The notes: generated from the sequence alone by a model not told the origin. Counted from the stretch's first letter, positions 27,379 through 36,647 are shown. The stretch: DNA of 64,000 nt from Aquicoccus porphyridii (GCF_008369105.1 NZ_VINQ01000006.1:62001-126000), one strand, 5' to 3'. A program made the numbers and translations.

Positions 27379-28184
27379 TACCGGGCGACCTCCTGCTGCA
27401 CGGCCTTGGCGAACAACCGCTCGAAATTGGCCTCGGTCTGCGCCGCGAAGGCAGCATAATCCATCCCGAACACTTCGGCCCCCACCCGCGCCGTATGGGC
27501 GGTATAGGCAGGTTCGTTGCGCTTGCCGCGATGCGGCGGCGGCGCCAGATAGGGTGCGTCGGTCTCGACCAATATGCGCTCGACCGGCGCCGCGGCGAAA
27601 ATCTCGCGTAATTCACGACTCTTGGGAAAGGCCGTGATGCCGGACATCGACAGGTAAAACCCCAGGTCGAGCGCGGCGCGGGCCAATTCGGCCCCGGACG
27701 AAAAACAGTGCATCACACAGGAATAGGCACCGTTGGCATATTCCTCGCGCAGGATGCGCGCCATGTCATCGTCGGCCGCGCGCGCATGGATGATCAGCGG
27801 CAGGCCGGTCTCGCGCGCCGCGGCAATGTGGATCCGCAGGCTCTCTTGCTGTACATCCGCGCTTTCGGAGGTGTAGTGATAATCCAGCCCGCTCTCGCCG
27901 ATCCCCACGAATTTCGGATGCCCCGCCAGCGCGACCAATTCATCGACCGTCACCATCGGTTCTTCGGCCGCACTCATCGGATGCGTACCGGCCGCATAGA
28001 AGACCGGCGCATGCGCCTCGGCGATGGCACGGACCGCGGGTTCGTTGCGCAGCCGTGTGCAGATCGTCACCATCCGGTGCACCCCTGCCTGTGCAGCGCG
28101 CGCCACGACCTCGTCCAACTCCCCCTCGAAATCCGGGAAATCAAGGTGGCAATGGCTGTCGGTGATGTGCGCTTGCTCGGTCAT
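27378..28184 (-). CDS. tatD: TatD family hydrolase
   Basis: 268 residues, a metal-dependent TIM-barrel nuclease-type hydrolase. Metal ligands are in DSHCHLDFPDFEGEL (HxH near residues 11-13), GESGLDYHY, IHARAAD and ETDAPYLAPPPHRGKRNEP. Length and motifs fit YcfH/TatD. It sits between holB (18-base gap) and the MBL hydrolase, the conserved tmk-holB-tatD order, suggesting a role in DNA or RNA processing. Confidence 0.94.
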   Translation of the reverse strand: MTEQAHITDSHCHLDFPDFEGELDEVVARAAQAGVHRMVTICTRLRNEPAVRAIAEAHAPVFYAAGTHPMSAAEEPMVTVDELVALAGHPKFVGIGESGLDYHYTSESADVQQESLRIHIAAARETGLPLIIHARAADDDMARILREEYANGAYSCVMHCFSSGAELARAALDLGFYLSMSGITAFPKSRELREIFAAAPVERILVETDAPYLAPPPHRGKRNEPAYTAHTARVGAEVFGMDYAAFAAQTEANFERLFAKAVQQEVAR

Positions 28185-28202
28185 GGCCTGTCTTTTCGGG
28201 GT

Positions 28203-29360
28203 CTAGCGCCCGGCGGTGTGCTGAATCCTGAAGACCGTATCAAGGATCAATGCAGCAGGGTCAAGATTGACGGCCCGTCCATGCCGCAACCGCGCGCCCA
28301 ACGCATCGGCCAGATCCGCCCATTCCCGCGCCTTTCGCACATCCGGCGCAAGCCGCCCGAGCAGCTCCGCTTCGCCGCCCGCCGCCTCGGGCATCGGTGG
28401 CCGACCCGCCGCACCGGTTTTCGCAACGCGGGCGAGAAAGAGTTCGATCAGCCCGATCAGAAGATCGAGTTTCGTCTCGCCCCCCCGGGCCGCTGCCTCC
28501 TCGGCAAGGCGCAGCGCGTGTGCCCGGTTGATGCGCGGCAATTCCACGAACAGGTCGACCAGGGCCGCATAGCTGCCCACCCCTCCAAGATTGGCAAGCC
28601 GCACAGCCTCGCCAACCGATCCTGCCGAAAGCGCAACAAGCGCATCGCTCATTTCCGCGTCATCACCCAACACCAGCCCCAACGCCTCTTGCATGTCCTC
28701 GCTGCCCAGTGGCGAAAGCCGCAATTCGCGGCATCGCGACCGGATCGTCGGCAAAAGCCGCGAAGGCTGGTGCGAGATCAGGAAAAACATGGTGCGCGCG
28801 GGCGGTTCTTCCAGCAGCTTCAAAAGCCCGTTCGCGGCCTGCGTGTTCATCTCGTCGGCGGCATCCACGATCACCACGCGCCGCCCACCCTCGGTTGCGC
28901 TCAGTTGTGCGAAACGTGACAGCTCGCGGATCTCGTGTATCCGGATATCCTGGGAAAACCGTCCTTCAAGCCATGCCTTTTCGCGGTCCCGCTCGTTCGC
29001 CCCCGCGCCCCCGCGTCGGATGAGTTTGAGCCCCGGCTCCGAACCGGCCATGATCCTGCGCACCACCGGGTGATCGGGGTCTATGTCGATCCGGTCGGGC
29101 GCGGGCGCGGGATCGCCGAAAAGACCGGGTCCGTCATCCTCGGGCGTGGCCAGAAGAAACTTGGCCAGCGCCCATGCCAACGTCGCCTTGCCAACACCGC
29201 GCGGCCCGATCAACAACCATGCATGGTGCAACCGCCCGGAGCGATAGGCATCAAGAAACCCCGAAACCGCCGCATCCTGCCCGATGATCCGCGCCGCTTC
29301 GCGCGGGTGAGGTGCGCCCTCGATCCGGTCCGGCTCGACGAACTGGGCACTCTCCGTCAT
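28203..29360 (-). CDS. holB: DNA polymerase III subunit delta'
   Basis: 385 residues; part of the clamp-loader complex that places the beta clamp on DNA. AAA+ features are present: a Walker-A-like GPRGVGKATLAWALA near residue 53, a VVIVDAADEMN Walker B and an LLKLLEEPPARTMF sensor region. The C-terminal half is helical, as in clamp-loader subunits. Its start overlaps the tmk stop by four bases. Confidence 0.94.
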   Translation of the reverse strand: MTESAQFVEPDRIEGAPHPREAARIIGQDAAVSGFLDAYRSGRLHHAWLLIGPRGVGKATLAWALAKFLLATPEDDGPGLFGDPAPAPDRIDIDPDHPVVRRIMAGSEPGLKLIRRGGAGANERDREKAWLEGRFSQDIRIHEIRELSRFAQLSATEGGRRVVIVDAADEMNTQAANGLLKLLEEPPARTMFFLISHQPSRLLPTIRSRCRELRLSPLGSEDMQEALGLVLGDDAEMSDALVALSAGSVGEAVRLANLGGVGSYAALVDLFVELPRINRAHALRLAEEAAARGGETKLDLLIGLIELFLARVAKTGAAGRPPMPEAAGGEAELLGRLAPDVRKAREWADLADALGARLRHGRAVNLDPAALILDTVFRIQHTAGR

Positions 29361-29983
29361 CGCAGATGCTCCAGAACGACCCGGGCAACATCCCCGGCCA
29401 CCGTTTCGATGCCCCGACCCGCGTCAAGCACGCGGAAACGGTCGGGGAACTCGCGCGCAAGGTCGAGAAACCCCTGCCGCATCCGCGCCTGCAAATCCGC
29501 ACCGAAATCTTCAAAGCGTTCCTCGGCGGTATTCCGCGCCTTGGCACGCGCGTGGCCAAGGCCCGGCTCCATGTCGAACAACAGCGTGAGATCGGCCTCG
29601 ATCCCGATCATCAGCTTGTGCAACGCATCGACCTGCGCGCGCAGATCGCCACGGCTCAAGCCCTGATACATCCGTGTGCTGTCGACGAAGCGGTCGCAGA
29701 TCACCACCTTGCCCGCGTCCAGTGCGGGCCGGATCGTTCGTTCAAGATGATCACGCCGCGCCGCCGTGAACAGCAGGATCTCGGTTTCCGCCGACCACCT
29801 GTCAGGATCACCTTCAAGGACCAGCGCACGAATTTCCTCGGCCCCGGGCGATCCGCCCGGCTCGCGCGTCAATACAACGTCGAAACCCTCCGCGCGCAGC
29901 CGGTCGGCCAGGTGACGCGCCTGCGTCGACTTGCCCGACCCGTCAATCCCTTCCAATGTTATAAATCTGCCGGAGTCACTCAA
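29357..29983 (-). CDS. tmk: Thymidylate kinase
   Basis: 208 residues; phosphorylates dTMP to dTDP. The P-loop is FITLEGIDGSGKSTQARHLA, the DRx motif is VICDRFVDSTRMYQG, and LTREPGGSPGAEEIR is the dTMP-binding signature. It overlaps both dacC (four bases) and holB (four bases), so these genes are tightly coupled. Confidence 0.96.
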   Translation of the reverse strand: MSDSGRFITLEGIDGSGKSTQARHLADRLRAEGFDVVLTREPGGSPGAEEIRALVLEGDPDRWSAETEILLFTAARRDHLERTIRPALDAGKVVICDRFVDSTRMYQGLSRGDLRAQVDALHKLMIGIEADLTLLFDMEPGLGHARAKARNTAEERFEDFGADLQARMRQGFLDLAREFPDRFRVLDAGRGIETVAGDVARVVLEHLR

Positions 29984-31155
29984 GACGCGCCCTCGGGCCC
30001 CTTGGTCAACCGATTGAGCAGAATTCCGGAAACCGTTTTCATACGAACCATGAAGCCACCCCGCGACACATCGCGATCGGCCACCAGCGGCACCCGCGTT
30101 TCTTCGAGCCCTTCAGGGCGAATAATCAACTGGGCCAGTTCCTGCCCCTTCTCGATCGGTGCGCGAAAAGGGCCGTCGTAGACGATCTCGGCCGGAACCG
30201 TTTCCCCGATCAGGACGGGCAAAAGCGTGGAGAAATCGTCTCGGGCAACCAGCCCGATCCGGGGCGCATCCCCCATCCAGACATCGGCCTCTGCCAGCAC
30301 CTCGCCGGCCTTGAGAACCTGTCTTTCGGCGAATTGCCGAAACGCCCAATTGACGATGGCTTCGGCCTCTTCGGCACGGGCGCGGGCGGTTTCCAGCCCG
30401 GAAATCACGAAAATCACCCGCCGGTTGCCCTGCGCCGCCGATCCCGTAAGGCCATAACCCGCCTCCTGCGTGTGCCCGGTCTTGAGCCCGTCAACCCCGA
30501 TTCCCAATCCCAAAAGAGGGTTGCGGTTCTGCACATTCTGCGGCGCGCGGTTATCGAAGGCGAATTCGCGTTCCGCGAACATCTTATAGAATTCGGGAAA
30601 ATCGGTGATGATCCGGCCCGAGATCAGCGCAAGATCGCGCATGCTCATCCGGTGCCCGTCGGCGGGCCAGCCATTCGAATTCTTGAACGTTGAATTCGTC
30701 ATCCCGAGTTGCTGCGCACGCTGGGTCATGTAACGCGCAAACCCGGCCTCGGTGCCATCCGGGCTCAGGGCCTCGGCGATGACCGCACAGGCATCGTTGC
30801 CGGACAAGACGATGATCCCGCGCAACAGATCCTCGACGCTCACCCGATCGGTCGTGTCGAGAAACATCGTCGAACCGCCATAACTCATCGCGTGGCGCGA
30901 TACCGGCAGGCGCTCTTCGAGCGACAAGCGCCCGTCGCGGATCGCCTCGAAGGCAACGTAAAGCGTCATCAGCTTGCTCATCGACGCGGGTGGAAGCGGC
31001 TCATCCGCATTCTTTGAGAACAATACCGTGCCGGTCGTCTGGTCAATCACGAACGCAGACTTGGCCCGCGTTTCGAACGCGACGGCGGACGATGCGAAAA
31101 TAGCGGCTGCAAAGAACCAGACGAGAAGACTGAAAAGAGAACGTGACATTGGCAC
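29980..31155 (-). CDS. D-alanyl-D-alanine carboxypeptidase (PBP5/6 type)
   Basis: 391 residues; trims the terminal D-Ala of peptidoglycan stem peptides in the periplasm. A signal peptide covers about residues 1-26 (cleavage near SSAVA/FET). Penicillin-binding motifs are in order: SMSKL (SxxK) near residue 59, SGNDA (SxN) near 119, and KTGHT (KTG) near 222. The C-terminal beta domain follows, as in DacA/DacC. Its start is six bases after the SPOR lipoprotein gene, an envelope-gene pair. Confidence 0.94.
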   Translation of the reverse strand: MPMSRSLFSLLVWFFAAAIFASSAVAFETRAKSAFVIDQTTGTVLFSKNADEPLPPASMSKLMTLYVAFEAIRDGRLSLEERLPVSRHAMSYGGSTMFLDTTDRVSVEDLLRGIIVLSGNDACAVIAEALSPDGTEAGFARYMTQRAQQLGMTNSTFKNSNGWPADGHRMSMRDLALISGRIITDFPEFYKMFAEREFAFDNRAPQNVQNRNPLLGLGIGVDGLKTGHTQEAGYGLTGSAAQGNRRVIFVISGLETARARAEEAEAIVNWAFRQFAERQVLKAGEVLAEADVWMGDAPRIGLVARDDFSTLLPVLIGETVPAEIVYDGPFRAPIEKGQELAQLIIRPEGLEETRVPLVADRDVSRGGFMVRMKTVSGILLNRLTKGPEGAS

Positions 31156-31161
31156 CTCGGA

Positions 31162-32028
31162 TCAGTTGTTCACGAAATATGCATCGGAAAAGCCCGCCGA
31201 CTTGATCTTTTTCAAAAGCGCCGCACGTTCCGAGCTATTGGTCGCAGGGCCGACAAGGACCCGCCAGAAAGTCTTGCCCCTGAGTTCCTGCTTTTTCACA
31301 GTGGGCACCATGCCCGATTGACGCATCGCGACGGCGGTATTCTCGGCATTTTGCTCGACGCTGAAAATACCGATCTGGATGAAAGGTTTTTCCAGGCCCG
31401 AGGCCTTGGGCCGGGGTTTTGGTGAGGGCGCGGCAGGTTTGGCATCGTCCGTCTCGGCCGCAGCAGCCTCTCCCGCGACAGGGTCAAGCGTTTGCGTCTC
31501 GACAGTGTCGGGCGCATCGAGCGTTGCCTCGTCTTCCACATTCGCTTCTTGCGCCACTTCCTCACGACGCAGCGCCGTCACGTTAAGCTGCACAGGTTGA
31601 CCGGCCAGCATCCCAAGCGCCTCGGCGGCATCCGACGACACTTGCAATCGCGGTCCCGGGTTCTCACGCTCGCGCCGGAACAGGGCACCAACGACGAACT
31701 TGTCGCTCGTGGTATTGCGGATGATCACCCGCTCTGGCTCCTTGACGTCGGGATGCGCCACCCAGACACCGCCCAGCGATGGCCGCCCATCCCAAAGCCC
31801 CGCTTCGGTGACCTGAAACGCCTCGGGCACTTCCACGTCGCGTTCGACGGTGCGCCCGCCCCCGCTGGCCGTGGCGGCAGATGCCGCCCCGTCCTGATCG
31901 GGCTTTTTCTGAAACAGATTGAATTGAACACCGTCCTCGCAGCCTGCAAGCGCAATCACCACGCCGAATGCAAATACGATGCGTCCGGCGCGACCCGGAC
32001 CGATGCTCTTCATTTTCGCGAAACCCAT
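31162..32028 (-). CDS. SPOR-domain lipoprotein
   Basis: 288 residues from ATG 32028, preceded by GAGGAA. A lipoprotein signal ends in the lipobox LAGC near residue 30. A low-complexity Ala/Asp/Glu linker follows, and the last 75 residues are a SPOR domain (FIQIGIFSVEQNAENTAVAM, then FWRVLVGP). SPOR domains bind denuded glycan strands at septa; RlpA-like proteins have this plan. Cotranscribed with dacC, it probably works in peptidoglycan remodelling. The double-psi domain of RlpA is only weakly suggested by VWVAHPD and VIIRNTTSDKFVVGALFRRE. Confidence 0.82.
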   Translation of the reverse strand: MGFAKMKSIGPGRAGRIVFAFGVVIALAGCEDGVQFNLFQKKPDQDGAASAATASGGGRTVERDVEVPEAFQVTEAGLWDGRPSLGGVWVAHPDVKEPERVIIRNTTSDKFVVGALFRRERENPGPRLQVSSDAAEALGMLAGQPVQLNVTALRREEVAQEANVEDEATLDAPDTVETQTLDPVAGEAAAAETDDAKPAAPSPKPRPKASGLEKPFIQIGIFSVEQNAENTAVAMRQSGMVPTVKKQELRGKTFWRVLVGPATNSSERAALLKKIKSAGFSDAYFVNN

Positions 32029-32200
32029 GCCGATTCCTCTGCCCGCTCCGACCCCTTGCCCCGGTTCATCCGGTGTTTGGTCATGCCTGTCAAATCCCCC
32101 CGACGGCACCCCGCCCTGGAAAAGCGATTTCAGTGTAACCCGACAGCGCCGTCATGGAAAGTATGCGCCTTCCCTTGAGCGGGATTTCCCATCCCCGCGA

Positions 32201-33118
32201 TCAGCGCAAGAAGCCATGGTGCTCGACAACCGCCACGAGGTCGGCAACCGACTGGTCAACCGTGCGCCCGGACGTATCCACCTGGGCCAATGCCTTCTCA
32301 TAAAGCGGCTCACGACTCGACAGGATCGCTTCGAGCTGTTCCATGGCCTCGGCATTGCCCGCCATCGGGCGTTCGTCGCCCTGTTCACGCACCCGGCTCA
32401 TATGTTCCTCGGGGGACGTTCGTATCCAGATCGTGTGGAAATGATTGAGCAGCAATCCGAATGTTTCGGGTTCGGCAACGATCCCCCCCGCCACGGCAAG
32501 GATCAGCGTATCGTGTTTCTCGATCACGCGGCGCACCGCCTGTGCCTCGAGATTGCGGTAACCGTCCTGCCCGTAGAATGCCATCACCTCTTCGATGGGC
32601 ATACCGCTGTGATCCTCGATGTCGCGGTTCAACTCAACGAACGGGATGCCCAGGGCCTCGCCGCCCAACCGCCCAAGGGTCGACTTCCCTGCGCCCCGCA
32701 ATCCGATCAGGCAGATCCGCTGGGCGCGGCTGGTCACGCTTTCGGTCGCATTCAGCTTTTCGAGAACCGCCTGCTGGACGTCGGAATTCGCGACCCGGAA
32801 CAAACGCGCCACCCGTAGCGCATCCGAGGTCCACGGGTCTTCCTCTCCCACCAGCCATTCGATCCGATGACCGAGCGCGGTTGCGACCCGCTGCAACAAC
32901 CCGATCGAAATGTTGCCCGCTCCTGCCTCGAGCTGCGCAAGATAGCGCGGCGAGACCCCCGATCTTTCCGACAGCACCCGGCGCGGAATGCCCTTGCGCT
33001 CGCGTGCCTTGCGCACACGCTCTCCCACACGCCTGAGCAACGCGTCAGCCGCACAGTCAGGAAGGGTGCCAGTGTCGGGTTGTGCCACCTCACCCCTGAA
33101 ATTGGTGATCTCGGTCAT
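32201..33118 (-). CDS. boxR: BoxR-type benzoyl-CoA-responsive repressor
   Basis: 305 residues with a two-domain plan unique to BzdR/BoxR. A Cro/XRE helix-turn-helix occupies about residues 30-90 (RVGERVRKARERKGIPRRVL, VSPRYLAQLEAGAGNISIGLL). A shikimate-kinase-like domain follows from about residue 133, with P-loop GLRGAGKST at 139-147. In Azoarcus the kinase-like domain binds benzoyl-CoA as inducer. It lies at the end of the box cluster, separated by 90 bases that include a TGCA-type site, so autoregulation is possible. Confidence 0.94.
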   Translation of the reverse strand: MTEITNFRGEVAQPDTGTLPDCAADALLRRVGERVRKARERKGIPRRVLSERSGVSPRYLAQLEAGAGNISIGLLQRVATALGHRIEWLVGEEDPWTSDALRVARLFRVANSDVQQAVLEKLNATESVTSRAQRICLIGLRGAGKSTLGRLGGEALGIPFVELNRDIEDHSGMPIEEVMAFYGQDGYRNLEAQAVRRVIEKHDTLILAVAGGIVAEPETFGLLLNHFHTIWIRTSPEEHMSRVREQGDERPMAGNAEAMEQLEAILSSREPLYEKALAQVDTSGRTVDQSVADLVAVVEHHGFLR

Positions 33119-33132
33119 TCACCACCCACAGG

Positions 33133-33146
33133 AAAAATAATGCACA
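33133..33146. promoter_or_regulatory. Possible BoxR half-site in the boxR promoter
   Basis: AAAAATAATGCACA shares ATAATGCACA with sites at 38466 and 41342 upstream of boxC and the ligase gene. It is 15-28 bases before the boxR ATG. Confidence 0.4.
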
Positions 33147-33208
33147 AACGTTAGCCGCTCAACGGGTTCAAATCAATTGACACCGTCCGTTTCAGGCGTA
33201 GCTCTGCA

Positions 33209-33655
33209 CTATTTTTCCGGCCACTCGACAATCAGGGGTTCGACCATCTCGCGGATTTCGGGCGGTGCCGCGCGCGACGTGAAGTCCTGAGACACGATGA
33301 AAACGCAGACGAACCGGCCCTCGAAACACAGATTTCCGTCCTGGTAACCCTCGACCCGAAACTCGATCGACTTGGAGCCAAGCCGGGTCGGCGCGACCTT
33401 GCAGATCAGCCTGTGACGCGGCGTGATCACGTGCCGGAAATCGAGGCTCATATGCACGAAAGGCGTGCCATAACCACGGTCCAGTTCCATCTGGAACCAG
33501 CCGTCCCCGCCGAGGTGATGCTCCCACCAGGCATTGATCGCATCGAGCGCCCAGTTGGGAATTCGCCCGGTGTAAGCAATCCTGGCCGGGTCGCAGTCGC
33601 CCCACGCGACGCGGATTTCGTGTTCAAAGGGCGGCAGGCCCGATTTCGTCTTCAT
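33209..33655 (-). CDS. Acyl-CoA thioesterase (4HBT family) of the box cluster
   Basis: 148 residues with a hotdog fold. AWGDCDPARIAYTGRIPNWA near residues 18-37 contains the active-site aspartate of 4-hydroxybenzoyl-CoA thioesterases of the Pseudomonas type. It starts two bases after boxA, so it is cotranscribed. It probably releases CoA from dead-end benzoyl-CoA or hydroxylated aromatic acyl-CoAs to protect the CoA pool; the exact substrate is inferred. Confidence 0.88.
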   Translation of the reverse strand: MKTKSGLPPFEHEIRVAWGDCDPARIAYTGRIPNWALDAINAWWEHHLGGDGWFQMELDRGYGTPFVHMSLDFRHVITPRHRLICKVAPTRLGSKSIEFRVEGYQDGNLCFEGRFVCVFIVSQDFTSRAAPPEIREMVEPLIVEWPEK

Positions 33656-33657
33656 GT

Positions 33658-34845
33658 TCAGTATGTTTCCACGTGATAGCGCCCTTCGCTGCGCATCACG
33701 TCACGCAGGCTGGCCCAAGGTTGTCCAATGCTTTCGGCGATGTTGGTCAGCGCGTGTTCCACACCTTCTTCCATCCCTTTGAGGCCGCATATGTAGATAT
33801 GCGTAGCCGGGTCCGTCAACATCTCGGCCACCGCTTCTTCGCGGGCCATCATCCGGTCCTGCACATATTCCTTGGGCTCGCCATCCACGCGCGAATAGAC
33901 CAGTTCCTGCCTCAGCAGGGTTTCCGGCACCTTCTTGAGCGGCCCGAAATAAGGCAGGCTTTCGGGGTTTCGGGCACCAAAGAACATCAGCATCCCACCC
34001 GACTTGCCGCCCACCGCGCGTTGGCGGCGCATGGTAAAGGCCCGCATCGGCGCGCTTCCGGTGCCGGTGCAGATCATCAAGAGCCGCGCCTCGGCGTCGT
34101 CGGGCAAAAGGAACGTCGCCCCGAACGGCCCGGTCAGATGCAGCTCGGCCCCCTTTTCAAGGTCGCAAATGTAATTCGAACACAATCCACCCGGCTCGCG
34201 CTTCACGGTCAGCGAGATGTTGTTGTAATTCGCCCTCTCGCCGTCGCGCGGGCTCGACACGGAATAAAGCCGCGGCAGATGCGGCTGGCCGTTCTCATCC
34301 TCACCCGGCGGGATGACACCCACGCTCTGCCCTTCCAGCACCGGAAAGGGCAGCCCCCCCAGATCGAGGATGATGTGGCGCACATCGTGCTCCGGATCAT
34401 CGGTCAGCCGGTAATTGCCCTGCACCTTCGCCACGGCCGGTTTGCCCAGTGTGTAAAGGTTGATCGCGGGCTTGGCCGCCGATTTCGGCGCCACCGCCTT
34501 GCCACCGGCCCCCGAATGCGCCTCGGCCAGAAGGGCCGCCATCGCCTCGTCAAGGGCCTCCATCCCGGTCTCGGCCTCGCCCGGGCCCAGATCCTCCTGC
34601 GGCGGCAGTTCGGACCAGCTGAACTGCTCTTCCAGTGAATAGGGCGTATTCACCACCCGCCATTCGTCGATCGAGCCGGTGGGGCAAACCGGGATACAAT
34701 CCATGCAGAAATTGCACTTGTCCGCATCCACCACGACATTCATGTCGTCATGGGTGATCGCCTCGATCGGACAGGTCATTTCGCAGGTGTAACAGCGAAT
34801 ACAGATTTCCGGATCGATCAGATGCTGTTTGACAGGTGTATTCAT
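33658..34845 (-). CDS. boxA: Benzoyl-CoA 2,3-epoxidase reductase component BoxA
   Basis: 395 residues; passes electrons from NADPH to the BoxB oxygenase. The N-terminus carries two [4Fe-4S] motifs, C15-C18-C21-C25 and C44-C47-C50-C54. A linker rich in Ala and Glu leads to a ferredoxin-NADP reductase module: RLYSVSSPRDGE (flavin), LMICTGTGSAPMRAF (NADPH) and YICGLKGMEEGV. The ATG at 34845 overlaps the stop of the upstream small gene by four bases (ATGA), so translation of the two is coupled. Confidence 0.96.
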   Translation of the reverse strand: MNTPVKQHLIDPEICIRCYTCEMTCPIEAITHDDMNVVVDADKCNFCMDCIPVCPTGSIDEWRVVNTPYSLEEQFSWSELPPQEDLGPGEAETGMEALDEAMAALLAEAHSGAGGKAVAPKSAAKPAINLYTLGKPAVAKVQGNYRLTDDPEHDVRHIILDLGGLPFPVLEGQSVGVIPPGEDENGQPHLPRLYSVSSPRDGERANYNNISLTVKREPGGLCSNYICDLEKGAELHLTGPFGATFLLPDDAEARLLMICTGTGSAPMRAFTMRRQRAVGGKSGGMLMFFGARNPESLPYFGPLKKVPETLLRQELVYSRVDGEPKEYVQDRMMAREEAVAEMLTDPATHIYICGLKGMEEGVEHALTNIAESIGQPWASLRDVMRSEGRYHVETY

Positions 34846-35024
34846 GCCGACTCGCGCGTGTCCTTCAGGATCAGTTCGGGAAGGGTCATGAGCTCGATCA
34901 GTTCCCTGCACATCCCCCGGCAGTTCTTGCACCCCACACAGGGCGCGCCCAGCCGGGCCAGCCGCTGGGCCAGCGCCCTGCTGCGCTCGGTTTCGCCCTT
35001 GCTTCTCGTGATACTGATAGCCAT
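34842..35024 (-). CDS. Small CX2CX2CX3C protein between boxB and boxA
   Basis: 60 residues, starting MAISITRSKGETERSRALAQ with GGGAGA nine bases upstream. Cysteines C29, C32, C35 and C39 form CX2CX2CX3C, the spacing of a [4Fe-4S] ferredoxin half, but without the usual proline after the last cysteine. An amphipathic helix follows (RELIELMTLPELILKD). It lies 81 bases after boxB and overlaps the boxA start by four bases. The intact frame, ribosome site and overlap argue for a real gene. It may be an extra iron-sulfur carrier or assembly factor for BoxAB; I know of no described function. Confidence 0.75.
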   Translation of the reverse strand: MAISITRSKGETERSRALAQRLARLGAPCVGCKNCRGMCRELIELMTLPELILKDTRESA

Positions 35025-35105
35025 GGCCCATCTCCCTTTCGTCGCTGCCGGGACGCGTGTGCCACGTCCCGGCCGATACCGCCTTGCGTCAGATCAAGCC
35101 GCGCC

Positions 35106-36557
35106 TCACGCCATGTGCAGTTTCACATACTCGAAATCGCCCGGTTTGTTGTCGATCCCGACCTTGGGCGGCGCGATCCAGCTGGCGTACTTGCCCGGCT
35201 CGTAAACCGGCTTCATCAGCGACTGGATGTAATCGCCATCGGCATGGCTGGGCAGCCATTCCTTCATGCCCTCATCATATTCGGCACCCGTGATGAACCG
35301 GCCCTCCGGGTCGATCAGCTTGTCGGCAAAGACGCCGATCTTGCGGTGGAACGCCTCGTGCGGCAGCTTCAGTTCGAAATCGATTCCGGCCTTCTCGATG
35401 ATCTTGTTCCAGCGGCCCACGCCACCCGCCGCGTCGCGGGTATAGTCGTCGCGCAAGCGCATGTTGATCGCGGTCAGCGCCGGCACTTCTTTCTGCACCA
35501 CCTTGCCATCGACGATATCCCACACCGTGTAGGTGTCGTTCTTCAACCTGTGATCGTCGGCCAGCCGGTTTTCCTGGTACCGCCCCTTGATGCCCGCGTT
35601 GAAGGCATTGGCGGCGTTGGTCGACACCTCCTGCCCGAAAAGATCGAGCGAGAGCGTGTAATGCAGGTTCAGCTTCTTCTGGATCAGCGGCAGGTCGATC
35701 ACGCCCAGCGCACGGATGCGGTCGGTTTCATACGGGTCTTCAATGCCGTTTTCCTTCATCACCTCACAGGTGCGCTGGATCGTCCGACCAACGCCGGTTT
35801 CGCCCACGAACATATGGTGCGCCTCTTCGGTCAGCATGAATCGGCAGGTGCGCGACAGCGGGTCAAACCCCGATTGCGCAAGCGATTCAAGCTGCATCTT
35901 GCCGTCCCGGTCGGTGAAATAGGTGAACATGAAGAAAGACAGCCAGTCCGGCGTTTCCTCGTTGAACGCACCTAGCATCCGCGGCGCCTCTTCGCTGCCC
36001 GACTGGCGGCGCAACAGGTCATCGGCCTCTTCGCGCCCGTCCCGTCCGAAATACTTGTGCAGAAGATAGACCATCGCCCACAGGTGGCGGCCCTCCTCGA
36101 CATTGACCTGGAACAGGTTACGCATGTCGTAAAGCGACGGCGCGGTCAGCGCCAGAAGCCGCTGTTGCTCGACCGATGCAGGCTCGGTATCGCCCTGGAT
36201 CACGATCAGCCGTTTGAGCATGTTGCGATACTCGCCCGGCACCTCCTGCCAGGCCGGTTCGCCCGCGTGCTCGCCACAAGGTATGCGCCGGTCCTCGACC
36301 TGCGGCGCCAGCAGAACACCCCAGCGATATTCCGGCATCTTCACGTAATCGAACTTGGCCCAGCCCTTGGGATCGACCGAAACGGCGGTGCGCAGGTAAA
36401 CCAGCGATTCCTGGAAATTCTGCGGGATGAGCTTGTTCCACCAGTCGATATAGCCCGGGTGCCATTTCTCCAGCGCCTTGAGTACCTTCTTGTCCGAGCT
36501 CAGCCCCACATTATTGGGGATCTGGGTGTCGTAACTCACATTGATCACGTCGAGCAT
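35106..36557 (-). CDS. boxB: Benzoyl-CoA 2,3-epoxidase oxygenase component BoxB
   Basis: 483 residues; diiron oxygenase that inserts one oxygen atom of O2 into benzoyl-CoA. Diiron-type ligand motifs are EEGRHLWAM near residue 151 and EEAHHMFVG near 242. The ATG at 36557 has AAGGAGGAA upstream. The start MLDVINVSYDTQIPNNVGL and the end DFEYVKLHMA are typical of BoxB. Downstream come the cysteine-rich small gene and boxA on the same transcript. Confidence 0.96.
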   Translation of the reverse strand: MLDVINVSYDTQIPNNVGLSSDKKVLKALEKWHPGYIDWWNKLIPQNFQESLVYLRTAVSVDPKGWAKFDYVKMPEYRWGVLLAPQVEDRRIPCGEHAGEPAWQEVPGEYRNMLKRLIVIQGDTEPASVEQQRLLALTAPSLYDMRNLFQVNVEEGRHLWAMVYLLHKYFGRDGREEADDLLRRQSGSEEAPRMLGAFNEETPDWLSFFMFTYFTDRDGKMQLESLAQSGFDPLSRTCRFMLTEEAHHMFVGETGVGRTIQRTCEVMKENGIEDPYETDRIRALGVIDLPLIQKKLNLHYTLSLDLFGQEVSTNAANAFNAGIKGRYQENRLADDHRLKNDTYTVWDIVDGKVVQKEVPALTAINMRLRDDYTRDAAGGVGRWNKIIEKAGIDFELKLPHEAFHRKIGVFADKLIDPEGRFITGAEYDEGMKEWLPSHADGDYIQSLMKPVYEPGKYASWIAPPKVGIDNKPGDFEYVKLHMA

Positions 36558-36647
36558 GTCATTCCTCCTTGTCGCCGGGTTGGCGAGGTGAATACGCCCC
36601 ACGCCCGGATTTGCTATGAACCAGGGCTCGGCCCGGCCCATCATTCA

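Noticed and set aside
33165-33182. FNR-like sequence before boxR (CAAATCAATTGAC)
   Set aside because: The two halves do not have the TTGAT-N4-ATCAA spacing; probably chance.
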